A stretch of DNA of 64,000 nucleotides from Neocallimastix lanati (nom. inval.). Lineage: Eukaryota > Neocallimastigomycota > Neocallimastigomycetes > Neocallimastigales > Neocallimastigaceae. Each line of letters opens with the position of its first letter. Position 1 is the stretch's first letter. The stretch covers positions 300,001 through 364,000 of the forward strand of contig JACVTC010000048.1 of assembly GCA_016946835.1 (NCBI GenBank), given 5' to 3'. Below the pieces are notes generated by a model, which made no database searches, was not told where the DNA came from, and was given only the letters and a program-made list of their open reading frames with translations. Shown here piece after piece: positions 39,423-51,234 of this stretch. A program made the position numbers and the translations under genes.

Positions 39423-40509
39423 ATGGAAGAAAATCTAATTATTGATGTGAATCTAACAAAGGAAAAAAATAAATTATTATTAATAAAAATATAAATTTAA
39501 TTTTTCGTATATAACAAAGGAAAAAAAAATAAATTATTATTAATAAAAAATATAAATTTAATTTTTCGTATATATATAAGAAAAGATAATTCCAAAGTTT
39601 ATGTACCGAAATAAATGTAAATCTTTTATTATTTTAAATGATAAGAAAGAAATCTTAAAATATGATAGTTCACATAATTATCCTAAAAAAGAATAAGATG
39701 TATATCTATTATGAAACATAAAATTAAAAATGGAATTGAAAAAAGTTCAATTCCTTTTGGTATAAAAATAAAACCCCTATATAATAAAATTTCTTAAGAA
39801 ATGAGATTTATATGTCCAGAATATAATTCAATTAAATCCCAAATATCAAGAAATTTAAATAAAAAACTACCATCCAATTTAACAACATTTACTGAAATTC
39901 CTAATAAATCTAAATATTATAAACCAAAGCGAGGTGAAAATTTTATTATATTCAAAAAATACTAATTTAATAATTTTTCAATCCCTTTTTCAAGTAAAAT
40001 TATTTAGAATATAATGATGATATATTTGTTGATGGTCATTTTTTATTGCCCCTAAATTTAGTTATCAAATATTTATTACAAGAACTTACGCTAAAGAGTT
40101 AGATAGTTTTTATACTACTTCTTTTGCAATATTAAAAAATAAAGAACAAGAAACATATAAAATATTATTTAAAAAATTAAAAAAAAATGCTAATACGTGT
40201 AACAATAATATTATAATTGCAGAATCACTCAATAGTTATTTAAATAATTTATTTCCAACAAAACCATCTTATTATGAATTAATAGATAAATTAAATGAAC
40301 TTGAACATTTACCATATTATGATTATCAAAGAAAAATAAGAGGAATTTGGAAAATAAAAAAAAGAGCAATAAATAAAACTAATGAAATCAGTGTCTTAAT
40401 TGAACCCTACAAAAATATTGAAGCCAAGTTAATTAATGCTAAATGGGATAGAAATAATACTATTAATTTGTGGTTTGATTGTTTAACTGATTTAAATAAT
40501 ATATTATAA
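39423..40509 (+). pseudogene. MULE 4 transposase relic
   Basis: Pieces of the same transposase in several frames: CKSFIILNDKKEILKYDSSHN, NLIIFQSLFQ, SYQIFITRTYAKELDSFYTTS and AESLNSYLNNLF, then an intact C-terminus to WFDCLTDLNNIL. A deletion of about 170 codons removes HCDFEKG through CxWH, so the second catalytic Asp is gone. A short duplication lies near 39463-39560. Not functional. Confidence 0.85.
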
Positions 40510-40964
40510 ATATTATTTTATAATAAATAATTAAAAAATGAGGAATAACCAAACGAAATAATAATAATTCTTTCATTCGAAAATTTAATTTATAAAGCTT
40601 AATAAATTTATACAGTTTAAATATATATTCAAATGCGTCTCTATAATTAATAATTTTATTTTTATAATTATTTTTTTTTAATAATATTTAAATAAAAGAA
40701 TTATTATTAATAATATTTATATTTTTAATAACATTTATATTTTTATATAATTCTTTTGTTAATAGAATTTAAATAAATGAATTAAAATCAAAAAATCTAA
40801 CCATTATATGATTTATTTAATTATACACTTAATAATTATTTTAAAAATTGAAATAACAAATTAATACAATAAAATAATATTATGTAGCATAATATAGCTA
40901 TAGCCACATATTTATATACATCACGTGAAAAAAATTGGCCTAATGCAACCTCCCCTTCTGGATC

Positions 40965-41366
40965 ATTTTATAAATTATATGATAATTAATCAAGTGATTA
41001 ATTGATTTATTTTTATGTAATTATTAATAAAATAATTTATTAATAATTAAGGTTTTTATTTTCATTTCATATCACACAAAACTCCTTAATATTATATATA
41101 TACAAAACTTCAATATGTATATTTTAACATATAGCGTTTATTTAATTTAATAAAAAAAATATAAAAATAAATTTATTATAGTAAATTAAATTTATATATC
41201 AGTCTTTTATATTATTATATATATATATTAATATATATTGATAATATTATTTGTTATTTCGTTTTGTATGAATATTTAATAAAATTATAAACTTAAATTA
41301 CCCTAAAATATTACCATAAAACAAATTTGTAAAAAAATTATAATAAAAATAAAAAAATTAGATAAA
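40965..41366. other. Spacer and presumed promoter of the Cys-rich gene
   Basis: AT-rich, no gene. It lies between MULE 4 and the next start codon. I see no core promoter motif I would defend. Confidence 0.5.
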
Positions 41367-42077
41367 ATGGCAAAAAAATATAAACAAATTATAGTTATAT
41401 ACTATTGCATGATATTTTATTTTAAAATAGTTTATGGTATTTATGAGAGTAGACCAATTTTAACTAAAGATGAAGTATTAAAACTTACTGATGAAAACCC
41501 AATTAAATATTATTGTAAAAACAATTTATGTACATATGTAGATGATTATATACAATTTCCTTTTGCCATTTTTTTAGATGAGAACGGAAATGAAACAAGT
41601 TATATTATTGAAACTTGTACATATGATAATGCTATATTAGGTAATTGTTGTAATATTACTAGACCATTAAAAGAAAAGCATTATTCAACTAAATGTAACG
41701 AAAACTCTGAATGTCTTTCAGATAGATGTGTTAATGGTTTTTGTGTATTTAATGATTTAAATCCAGTAACCTGTTGTGTTACTGTTTATATTCCTAAATT
41801 TTTAAGTGCTAAACCAGAATCTCATATGCACTGTGGTAAAGCATTAAATGAACCATGTCATTCTAGTGATGAATGTTCCTCCGAATTATGTGGTAAAGAT
41901 GGGTTATGTTTTTTTGACTCTTATGCTCCCTCAGATAGTGATGGTGCAGTAATTTTGCCATTATTGGTAATGTCATTATTTTTTGCTACAATTGCTATAT
42001 TAATATGGATTTGCTGTTGTATAATATGTTGGTGTCATCAAAAACGAATCAAAACTAATACTTTACTTAATAACTAA
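41367..42077 (+). CDS. Small Cys-rich type I membrane protein, unknown function
   Basis: 236 residues. Hydrophobic N-terminus with probable signal peptide cleavage after VYG (about 24). The ectodomain has about 20 Cys, including two related modules: CNENSECLSDRCVNGFC (near 109) and CHSSDECSSELCGKDGLC (near 164), each C-x5-C-x4-C-x4/5-C. A membrane helix follows at about 193-222 (AVILPLLVMSLFFATIAILI and a Cys-rich inner end), then a short basic tail. Expected topology: ectodomain outside or luminal, tail in the cytosol. The domain family is not recognised; Cys spacing recalls small secreted disulfide domains. No intron is needed, and the ATG is the first in frame. A ruined inverted relative lies at 44781-45075. 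Its position amid mobile DNA gives no clue to its job. Confidence 0.85.
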   Translation: MAKKYKQIIVIYYCMIFYFKIVYGIYESRPILTKDEVLKLTDENPIKYYCKNNLCTYVDDYIQFPFAIFLDENGNETSYIIETCTYDNAILGNCCNITRPLKEKHYSTKCNENSECLSDRCVNGFCVFNDLNPVTCCVTVYIPKFLSAKPESHMHCGKALNEPCHSSDECSSELCGKDGLCFFDSYAPSDSDGAVILPLLVMSLFFATIAILIWICCCIICWCHQKRIKTNTLLNN

Positions 42078-43470
42078 AAGGTCTCTTCGTATGTTCATTA
42101 TATATTAAATACAAAATATTTAATATTAATATTATAAAATAATATTTAATATATAATGATATATAATTATATTATAAATTTTTAACGTGTAAAAATACGT
42201 TTTTTTTTTTGAAAATCTAACAATTTTAATATTTCGAATATTATATAAAGGTTTACATATACCTTTATAATATTATATATTTATAGATATTAAAAATATT
42301 ATACATAACTGAATATTTATATAATTTTTTAATATTTATTAAAAGTTTTATTAAATTATAAATTATATAAAAGTTTTTTTTTTTTTTTTAAATAAATATT
42401 TTTATTACTATTCATTTACATCTATTAAAAAATTTTTATAAATAATTTTATAAATATTTATTTATATTTTTAAAATATATAAATATTTATTGGTATCTTT
42501 AAAAAAAATAAGATAAAATTAAATATATAATTTACTAAAATAAAATAGGATTATACTCAAATAATTTTTATTTCTATAATATAATAAGTCTATTTCTTTT
42601 TATTTTTAATATATGAAGAAAACTTTCTTACAATATTTTATAATATTAGTGCTTGTTTTGTTGTTTACGCTAACTTTCTATATTGTTATTTGTAACTGTT
42701 TCCAATATATAACTTATAAGTAAATAATTTGAGTCATTTTTATCTTTATAGATTTTAATCAAATATTTTAAATATGATACATTTATTTCCTTAAAATTAA
42801 AAGAGCGATTTATTGATGATTCATTATTGTAATAACGATTATATCATTTTTTTCTTTTTATTCTTATAAACCGTTTAATGCTTCGAAGATTACTTTAAAC
42901 CATTCTCATTACTAAATTAACAAAAACGAAGTGGTAAATCAATACATAAGTTATTAAGCATATTTATGGTGTTTATTAATTCTTTTATTAATATCATTAA
43001 TGTAATAATTGCTTTTCTTTTCTTAAGCTATATTTAATACTTTAGGATTATTCTTATTTATGTTTTCTTACTTAATAAAAGACCTATAATTACAAGAAAA
43101 GATATTTCTATTAAAATTTTTTTTTTTCTTATGACCAGCGTAGAACTTTTTTTTATTTTTTTTTCAATTGTAGACAAATAAGAGAGTGATATTATATTAT
43201 TATATTTTTTTCTAATAGAGCTAAATTTTTTTTTTCATTTTCTAAGTCATATTTTTTCAAAAAATCTATCTATATGATTACTACACATAATAAATGCCTT
43301 GATAGTTTTAATTAACTATTAAAAAAATTTCTAGAGTAGTGTAATCTCCCAGATAATTTTGAATCGGCAAATGGATATAACTCTCAAAATAAACTTGAAA
43401 TTTCGTGCCTTACCACGTTGAATTTGCATGCTTTATGGAAAGATTGTTGATATTTTGGGTGGGAAATTAG
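42078..43470. other. AT-rich spacer
   Basis: No gene, RNA gene or recognisable mobile element seen in about 1.4 kb. Base composition from about 42600 is slightly less extreme than in the satellites, so old decayed sequence is possible. Confidence 0.5.
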
Positions 43471-44640
43471 AATAGAAATATACATTTTTTTATACAAATT
43501 TTTGAGCGAATGGAATAATCAGAATACAATCAATTAACGTATTATCTGAGTTTGAAATAACCAATTTATCATTCTATTGATAATATATAAAAGAACCATA
43601 TACACTGTTTGAATATTTTTATATATAGATATCGTTTTATTATATCTAACTTTGGAAAATTGAAGAAGACATAATTTCATTTTTTTAATAAAAACTATTA
43701 AAATGGTATTATCAACAAATAAATCGTTAAAAATTTTTATTTCCTTTTCAATATGAACACAAAGTTTATCATAGTTATATAAAATATTATCTATAAATAA
43801 ATTAAATAAAATTAGAGAAAGAAGACACAATTGAAAAGTTCAACAATGAATATCAAACTTTCTTGAAACATGTCAATAGGGGTTAAATATTGATCCAAAA
43901 AGAAATTAAAACTTTTATCACGAATACAGAAATAAAATAATTTTAAGTTTAAAATTTTAAAAGTAAGTAGTTAATTATAGGCCTTTTTTAAACTACAAGA
44001 AGGCTACATATTTAAACTTATTATTCAATTTTCTTCATAGACAAATTGCTCTCATAGAATTATAGAAAATTAAAGAGTATGACATATTTCACGATTACAA
44101 AATACAAATTTTTCAGAAATAATAAATATGTTCTAAATTTTATTATTAGAAATATTTTCATTCTTTTGAAATAATTATTAAATATAAATATAAACGTAAA
44201 TTACAGACTTTAAAAAATTAAAATAGATAATGAAATAGCATAAAGAACTAAAATACTAATATATAAATAAATGCGTAAAAAATATTAATAAAATAAATAA
44301 ATTAATATATATTTATAATACGGATAAAATTAAAGATTAAACGAATAATTGATATACATATATAAATAAGAAATTTTATAAAAGTGATATATATATATGT
44401 AATATAAAATAATGGTTGGACAAATAGTATATATTTAACTAGCAGAAAATATATTAATATAAAAATTAAATTGAACAAATATTAGATATTAAGGATTGAT
44501 TAATTAGAAACAAAAATAGGATAGAATAATATAAAATTATTGAAATCCAAAATTTTTTTCTATAAAAATGAAAAAAAAAAATTAAATAAGACTCAAATAA
44601 TTTTAATATTAATAAATACTAGTATATAGGGGTATTACTT
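43470..44640. repeat. Diverged segmental duplication, copy 1
   Basis: Pairs in the same orientation with about 49770-51130. Shared stretches include the LINE RT relic, AATACAGAAATAAAA..AATTT, the GAAATATT..CATTCTTT..AATAATTATTA stretch, and ATAGTATATATTTAACTAG. Many indels; borders approximate. Confidence 0.7.
43480..43830 (-). pseudogene. LINE reverse transcriptase relic, copy 1
   Basis: Minus-strand frame from 43830 reads LILFNLFIDNILYNYDK ... DLFVDNTIL. This aligns with SPILFNLFINDILDNCDK ... LFADDIVL of LINE B; the catalytic FADD has become FVDN. Homologous to 49721-50140. Both the GCPLSP side and the rest of the RT are degraded. Confidence 0.75.
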
Positions 44641-44780
44641 GTGCTACCTTCAAAATAAGGAGGCCCAAAACGTAGTAGTGTACAACCATCGTTACCATTT
44701 TTGGAAGAATATACATCTTAACTTTCGCACTTACATCCTCATGTTTTACCGTTCTATATATATATATATATATATGAACT

Positions 44781-45075
44781 CTACTTTATAATAAATTGAG
44801 GAGGAATGGAAATGTCATCGAAGTGATTTATCGGTTCCATTTCATTATATATATAATGCTTATTTACACATTTATTAGACAAGCTATCTGACTCATCGTC
44901 ACACTTCATGCCTTGATAATTATCATATTGTATTGCTTTGTCTCCGCAGGTACTCATATGGAATATCAACAGTTTCTTCTTCTTAAGAGAAATCCGTTTC
45001 AACGCAAATACCATTTTTGCAATAGAGCCTAACGTAATATTCGTTCTTGATCAAGTTAAAATTTAATATTCCACA
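44781..45075 (-). pseudogene. Broken paralogue of the Cys-rich membrane protein
   Basis: Minus strand. First a piece from about 45055 reading YYVRLYCKNGICVETDFS, then stop. After a frameshift, STCGDKAIQYDNY, KCDDESDSLSNKCVNKHYIY and NEMEPINHFDDISIP. These align in order with IKYYCKNNLCTYVDDY, ETCTYDNAIL, KCNENSECLSDRCVNGFCVF and NDLNPVTCCVTVYIP of the gene at 41367. Three conserved Cys have changed (Ser, Tyr, His), and no signal peptide or membrane helix can be found. Clearly dead. Confidence 0.82.
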
Positions 45076-46440
45076 TAATTATTTTACAATGAAATCTATA
45101 TTATATATATTGTTCCATTTATTAGAATTGAATTCAATAAATAATAAATAATTTATTTAAATCATTAGCTATTTATTAAACTTTATTAAAGTTTAAATTT
45201 CAATTATAACATGATTTTAATTTAATATTAATTTTCCGCTGTTTTAAAATAAATATTAAATTACTTTTCTGTTGTTAATTTTAAAATTTTTCAATACTTA
45301 TTACGTATATTCAATATAAGCTATCTATATATACCAATAAATTAATTAATATATACATTAATTTGAAAATACAAATGAAAACCTTAATTATTAATTAAAT
45401 AGGAGTTAAGTGTAACACAAAATGATGTAGCAGGTATCTAAAAGTACTAAAATCGAATGGACTTTTGGTGTAGAATAGATTTATTCAGAAAGTATAAATC
45501 ACAAGAATTATAAAAGTATGTTTATTTATCATATTTATAAATTATAAATGTTATTATTATTATTATCATTATTTATATAAATATCAATATAATGGACAAC
45601 TATTAGTAAATGGAATTTTTAAAACAACTATTAAATATAAAATAAAACAATATTATATAACATGATATATAAAATTTATTTCTATATAAGTTTATTTTAT
45701 TATTAATTTTTGTAAAAATAAATTGCGTATATAAATTTACAATTATTTAATTATATTTATATTTTAAAATATAATTTATATTAATTTATTAAATATTGTA
45801 GTAAATGCAATTATACTTACAATAAATATATAGATATTGAACTATAAATAATTTTAGAAAAATAAATTTAAATTATTTCTATTTTCATGTTAAAAATGAA
45901 ATGTATTACAGCAAAAATATTAAACTAATGTTATCTTTTATTAAAACTAATAAAATTAATATATATAATTTGTTCTTAAATATGGATTACATGATTTTTA
46001 AATATTTAGACCATTTAAAACAGCCAAACTATTTTAAATTAGTAAATTTAAAAATCTTGGAAAACAAATTATATTAATTTAAGAAGAATTTAAAAAGTGA
46101 AAAGGATTTACCGAATACATTTACATCAAACTAAAGTTGAAATTTTCAAAATTTTGTAATTAAATTATTCATTAAAAATAAGATCTCGATTTTCAATACT
46201 TTTAATTGTGGATTTTTTTTTAATTTATTCATTTATAGATTTATTTTGAATACTAACTTTATTTCATATGAATATTTAAAATGTTACTATATTCAAATAT
46301 GGACATTTATTTTTTTTTTTTTGTGTAATAAATAAAGTAATAAATAAATAAAATTAAAGTTTACAATAATTGTAGATATATTAATATCAATATTTCATTT
46401 GAAACAAATTAATTTGTGGATTCTATTTTCAATAAATTAT
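45076..46440. other. AT-rich spacer
   Basis: Nothing coding seen. The part next to the dead paralogue should hold its old promoter; a weak match (TTAATAATTAAGGTTTT, inverted near 45395) to the region upstream of the live gene (41035) is suggestive only. Confidence 0.5.
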
Positions 46441-46545
46441 TTTTTTTTTTTTTTTTTTTTATAGACTGAAGACTTTGGTCTTCCCCATATAGTAATATGG
46501 GTGTATGATTAACTGCCATACCGGTACGGCGTCGACGCTCTCAAT
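46441..46545 (-). mobile_element. Tiny LINE 3' end on the minus strand
   Basis: On the minus strand: GAGAGCGTCGACGCCGTACC, matching the tail-coding AAGAGCGTCGACGTCGTAAC of LINE A. About 60 bases later AGTCTATAAA and a run of about 22 A follow (T run on the plus strand at 46441-46462), like CTAGTCTAAAA at the ends of LINE A and B. It codes ESVDAV then diverges. Two short hairpins (AAGAC-GTCTT and CCATAT-ATATGG) lie before the tail. Confidence 0.8.
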
Positions 46546-46698
46546 TATTTTATAAATTTCTAAAATTTTTTTTATACTTAATTTGGTAATATTTTAAGTG
46601 AGAGACACACATTGTAATGCTAAAAAAGAAGTTATACGTACCTATCTATACATGAACCTATGATTTATTTTAATGTATTGTATTATTTTATTATGTAT

Positions 46699-46725
46699 CA
46701 GTATTATACAGAATAAATAATACTG
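46699..46725. repeat. Inverted repeat, 9-bp arms
   Basis: CAGTATTAT and ATAATACTG around a 9-base loop. Confidence 0.9.
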
Positions 46726-46741
46726 TATAAAGATTTTGCAA

Positions 46742-46797
46742 ATAATCTTATTACAACTTATTTAAGTAGAGTATTAAATAAATTGTAATAAGATTAT
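46742..46797. repeat. Inverted repeat, 23-bp arms, loop AGTAGAGTAT
   Basis: Arms at 46742-46764 and 46775-46797 with one mismatch; loop AGTAGAGTAT at 46765-46774. Confidence 0.95.
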
Positions 46798-46798
46798 A

Positions 46799-46860
46799 AT
46801 AATTTATTTAATAAATAATTTATAAGTAGAGTATTATAAATTATTTATTAAATAAATTAT
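46799..46860. repeat. Perfect 26-bp inverted repeat, same loop
   Basis: Arms 46799-46824 and 46835-46860 are exact reverse complements; the loop at 46825-46834 is again AGTAGAGTAT. Confidence 0.97.
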
Positions 46861-47122
46861 TAATAATAAAATAGGTCCTTATTTTTAATTACTATAATTA
46901 TATTGAAAATCATATTAATTATTAAGTATTAAACATATTTTAAATAATTCTATATTACTTTTTAATAATATATCTTTTTCCTTATACCATATAAAATTTA
47001 AATAGATTTTTTTATAATAATAATATTATATTAATAAAGTTTTTACTAAATAATAAAGTAATATTTTAATAATTAATTTTATAAGTCTATTTTTATTAAT
47101 TTTTTTATTTTTTTTTTTTTTG

Positions 47123-47743
47123 TAGGATGACTGATTATAATTATCAATTCCCTTATTTCAAGAAAAAATAGTTAGATAGATCCATAAATCTCTATATCTG
47201 AAATTATCTGGGAAAGTGAAAAAGATATAAAAAGTTTGGATTATGATAAAGTATGAATGCCTTCAATATCTATGGTTAAATTACATACAGGTGTTTGCTA
47301 GTACTAAAACTAGAAACCGTAAAAATTTCTATAAAGAATTATTAAAATATTTTCCATCTGATAGTGAGGAGCCTCAATTTAGCGAAATATTTCAGATACT
47401 TAAATTTAAAAATATAATGAATAGATTATTGTATTATTATTTTTAAATAAAATAAAATAGTTTACTTAAATATTCCATTTACGTAATTATTCAATCTTTT
47501 GTAGAAAAAGCTTTATCAGATCATTGTATATCCAAAAAAAAAAGATTTACTAAATTTTTAATTGTACTTTTAAAGTATATTAAAATCAGTAAATATGAAT
47601 CTAATGAAAATTTATCTTTCATTATTGGATCTTTCTTTTATGAAGAACTATACTCAATAAAAAAACATGATCTGTCAAGTGAAAATCTTCACAAGCTACC
47701 ATTAATAAAGTTACTATCAACATTAGTATTATTCTTTTATTAA
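47123..47743 (+). pseudogene. Possible decayed or intron-split gene, unknown
   Basis: Several stretches have near-normal codon content. After TTTTTTTTGTAG (end 47125) comes MTDYNYQFPYFKKK then stop. 47243-47446 reads FASTKTRNRKNFYKELLKYFPSDSEEPQFSEIF. After ATCTTTTGTAG (47494-47504) a frame runs to about 47743 with KALSDHCISKKKRFTKFLIV and SENLHKLPLIKLL. Both GTAG points look like 3' splice sites, but I could not find donors giving a consistent frame. It could be a gene with introns or a ruin. The helical, Lys/Leu-rich last part is faintly like signalling GEF/GAP domains; I do not claim a family. Confidence 0.3.
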
Positions 47744-49720
47744 TTTTATTACTAATGCCATTACTGCTCGATTTCTTTTAGATAATAATATATGTTATCA
47801 TAATTTTTATAATATTTAAAATAAATTAAAATTAAATAAAAATTTTTCTTAATATTAATATTACTGTGTCAAAATATATTCAAATAATACAAATATTGAT
47901 TCGGGTATCAAAGGGCCTACTTTTATAGATTAATATAGACTATTTAATATATAAATAGTTTTATTATACAGAAATATAATAATAAATTCATTAAATAAAA
48001 TATATATAAATTTATCATTGTTACAATCGTATAAATAATATATATTTTAAATACTAATTCTAAATATAAGTCTATCAATTATATCAACCAAATATCAAAG
48101 GACTATTAGCTCAATAAATTTATAGTAGTGTTTCTATTATTATTTTTAAAAGTTTTAAAAGTTTTTTAATATTTAATTTTTTGTGAATTTATATTCCATT
48201 TATTTAATTGAATAAAATAGTTGTATAAAGTATCATACAGTTTTAAGTTTATATTTATATTATAAAAATGTTTATTTTTTGAATAAATATAAATATTTTT
48301 ATTTTAACTAAATTAATACTATCTAGAAAATCTACTACTGCTCCAGTATAGATAATAATTAATCTATCGTTTATATTAGATAATTTATCTATTAATTAGA
48401 TTGTTAATAAAACTTTTATCAAATACTTTCTGAACCATAAACTTTAACAACATTTTATGTATTTCAATTTAATATATTATTATGAAACCAATGATATAAT
48501 TATTATTTATCCAAATATATTTAATAATTTTATTCGATAAAAGTTCCATGTTCATATAATAACTAATTTAATGCTTCTATTTTTTATTTTTGCTTTATTT
48601 AATTAATACTGTAATTTGATGGCAACTCAACTATTAATCTTTAACATAAATATATTATTTATTATTTAATTTTTTAATATGCAAAAGAGTACTTTGATTT
48701 TAATTGCTAAATTTTTAAATTTTAAATAATTTAATAGAAATTGCATTAGTACTAAATTTAAATATCGGTTATAAGTCTAAATGAGAATTTAAATAATTGT
48801 ATATATTCTCTTATAATTATACGACAATAAATATATGTGATTTCTAATAATTTTATAATTGATAAATCTTATGTAAATAAATTAAAATTATTATTTAATC
48901 AATAAAACTAAGACGCATAAAAATAATAAATTTACTTTAAACATCTATGTTAACCATTGCTTTAAGAATAATTTATAATATAATATTAAATTTTTTAAAG
49001 TCTGAGTTTTATTAAGCGTTTGAACTAAATTAATAATAAAAATGAGTCTATTAAAACTTTCATCATTATTAGAACTATCAGTTATGGTAATAATTTCTAT
49101 TGCATTATTGTGTAATACTAATTGTAAAAAAATCAAAAAAGTTCAAAGATCATATTCCAATGATAACATTAATTCAAAATTTTTCGACGACATGATAATA
49201 GTTTAAGGATCCTACCTACAATGAAAACCAAAAACATTTGGAATCCAGCCCTATCAAGATATAAAAAATATTAAAATAATAAAAATTTTAAATCAGAATC
49301 TGAGGAATATTAACCTACACATATTATTAACATTGTTTTACCTTTAAATTTAATAATATTAATAACATTACTTTATTTTTAGTGTTATTTATTAAATAGA
49401 ATAAACTAACATTTATAAATAAAAGTTCTTTTTCTCAGTTATATTATTATAAATAATTATAGTTTAAATTCAACAAATAAATTATAAATAGCATGAAATA
49501 AATTGGATATAAATAAGTATGTATATAAATTAAGTATATATAAAAAAGATAATTTTTATATACTATCTCTAAATAATGAAATAAAGAAAAAAGCAAATAG
49601 TAATATTTATGCAATATAATAATTACATTAAATAAATAACGGTTTAAATATTTATTTTAAAAGAAGATATACTTATTTTTGAGAAATATTATTATAGAAA
49701 GTTAAAATTTTATTATTAAC
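47744..49720. other. AT-rich spacer
   Basis: About 2 kb without a gene I can support. The minus-strand open frame at 48945-49136 has no recognisable motif and ordinary spacer composition. Confidence 0.5.
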
Positions 49721-50140
49721 CTAATGTAAATAGTTATTTAAATAAAGGAAGCGTTGTCGATTTTTTGAATAAAAAATTAGAATGGAAATATTTAATTTAT
49801 TTATGAATCTCTTAGATGATGGAATAACCGGAATAACCGGAATACGGTCAATTAACGCATTCTCTAAGTTTGAAATAGTCAACATATCATTGGTAGTGAT
49901 AATATATAAACGATCCACATACGCTGTTTGAAGATTGTATATAAATATATTGTTTAATCATATCTAACATTGGAAAATTGACGAAGAAATAGTTTCATTT
50001 TTTTTTAATGAAAACTATTAAAAATAGTGTTATCAGCAAATAAATCTTAAAAATTCTTATTTCTTTTTCAATACATACACAATGTTTATCACTGTTATCT
50101 AAAATATCTTTAATAAATAAATTAAATAAAAAAAGAGAAA
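49721..50140 (-). pseudogene. LINE reverse transcriptase relic, copy 2
   Basis: Minus strand, from about 50140: LLFNLFIKDI, then LFADNTIF where the active FADD stood, then KMKLFLRQFSNVRYD and, in another frame, MDRLYIITTNDMLTISNLEN. It aligns with 43480-43830 and is somewhat better preserved. Not functional. Confidence 0.72.
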
Positions 50141-51130
50141 AAAGGATACCCTTACTACTACTATGACTATCAAGGTTGTTTGAAACCCTTATTAAAATAT
50201 ATATATAAATAAAAATTATGTAAATATATATCTTTATAGATTAGCTTTGGAAAATAAATATAGATTAGAAAAGAAATTTAAACTTTTATTACAAATACAG
50301 AAATAAAACAATTTATTTCTAAAATATAAAAAATAAGTACTAAAAAAATAAACCTTTTTAATCTTCAATAAGACTATGTATTTAAATTTATTAATTAATT
50401 TTTCTTTTTTCATATTTCTCTTCCAGAAATATAGAAAATTAACGAATATTACATATTTCGAAATTACAAAAACTAAATTATTCAGATATAGTAAATTTTT
50501 TCTCAAATTTATATTTGGAAATATTATTATTCTTTCTGAATAATTATTAATTGTAAATGTTAATTTAAAATATAGAAAAATAAAAAGTATAAGCAAATAG
50601 TATAAATAACTAAAATATTAATATAATAAAACAAATAAAAAATGGTATATATGAAATATATATATTGCAATTAATAAAATGCTGATAGAAAAATATAAAT
50701 AAACCAAATAATGAAATTTAGATAAGAGATATAAATAAAATAAAATAGTGAAATATAAATATGAAATATAAAAAAAAAAATGAAAATAAAAAAATATAAA
50801 TATAAAATACAGATAAAATTAATTAAAAAAAGGCATTTAAAATAATAAAAATTAAACTTATTAATTTAATAATATAGATTAACAAAATATTCATATAAAG
50901 TAAAATTTAAATATATAGAAATTAAATGTATAAAGGAAATATATATAAATAAGAATTTGTATATAAGCTTTACATATGAAATATAAAACAGTAGTTAAAA
51001 AAATAGTATATATTTAACTAGTATTAAATACAATTTTAAAATGATATTTAATAAATATTAAATAATAAAGATTGAATAAATAGAAATATTTATAATATTA
51101 AATAATATTAATTAATATCTATATTATTTA
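49770..51130. repeat. Diverged segmental duplication, copy 2
   Basis: Same-orientation partner of 43470-44640. Borders approximate; longer than copy 1 through A/T-rich insertions. Confidence 0.7.
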
Positions 51131-51234
51131 TTATAAAAAAAATTAAATAAAATGAAATTAATTATATCATTAATTTATTTTCTTTTTAACTCAAACTATT
51201 TAATTTTTGTTTGTTTGTTTGTTTGTTTTCTTTC

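Larger units (their letters stand above)
38220..40955 (+). mobile_element. MULE 4, decayed, with 9-bp TSD
   Basis: Flanked by a perfect 9-bp duplication TTCTGGATC (38211-38219 and 40956-40964). Left end GAATGTGGTTCATTTCGCCA; the inverted right end is GGGGAGGTTGCATTAGGCCA, so the TIRs are related but diverged. It contains an AAAAT satellite (38400-39262) and a ruined transposase. Length 2736 bp. Confidence 0.9.

Noticed and set aside
50234-50596. 120-codon minus-strand frame rich in Phe/Leu/Ile
   Set aside because: Lies in the diverged duplicated segment; the partner region has no matching frame, so no evidence of coding selection.
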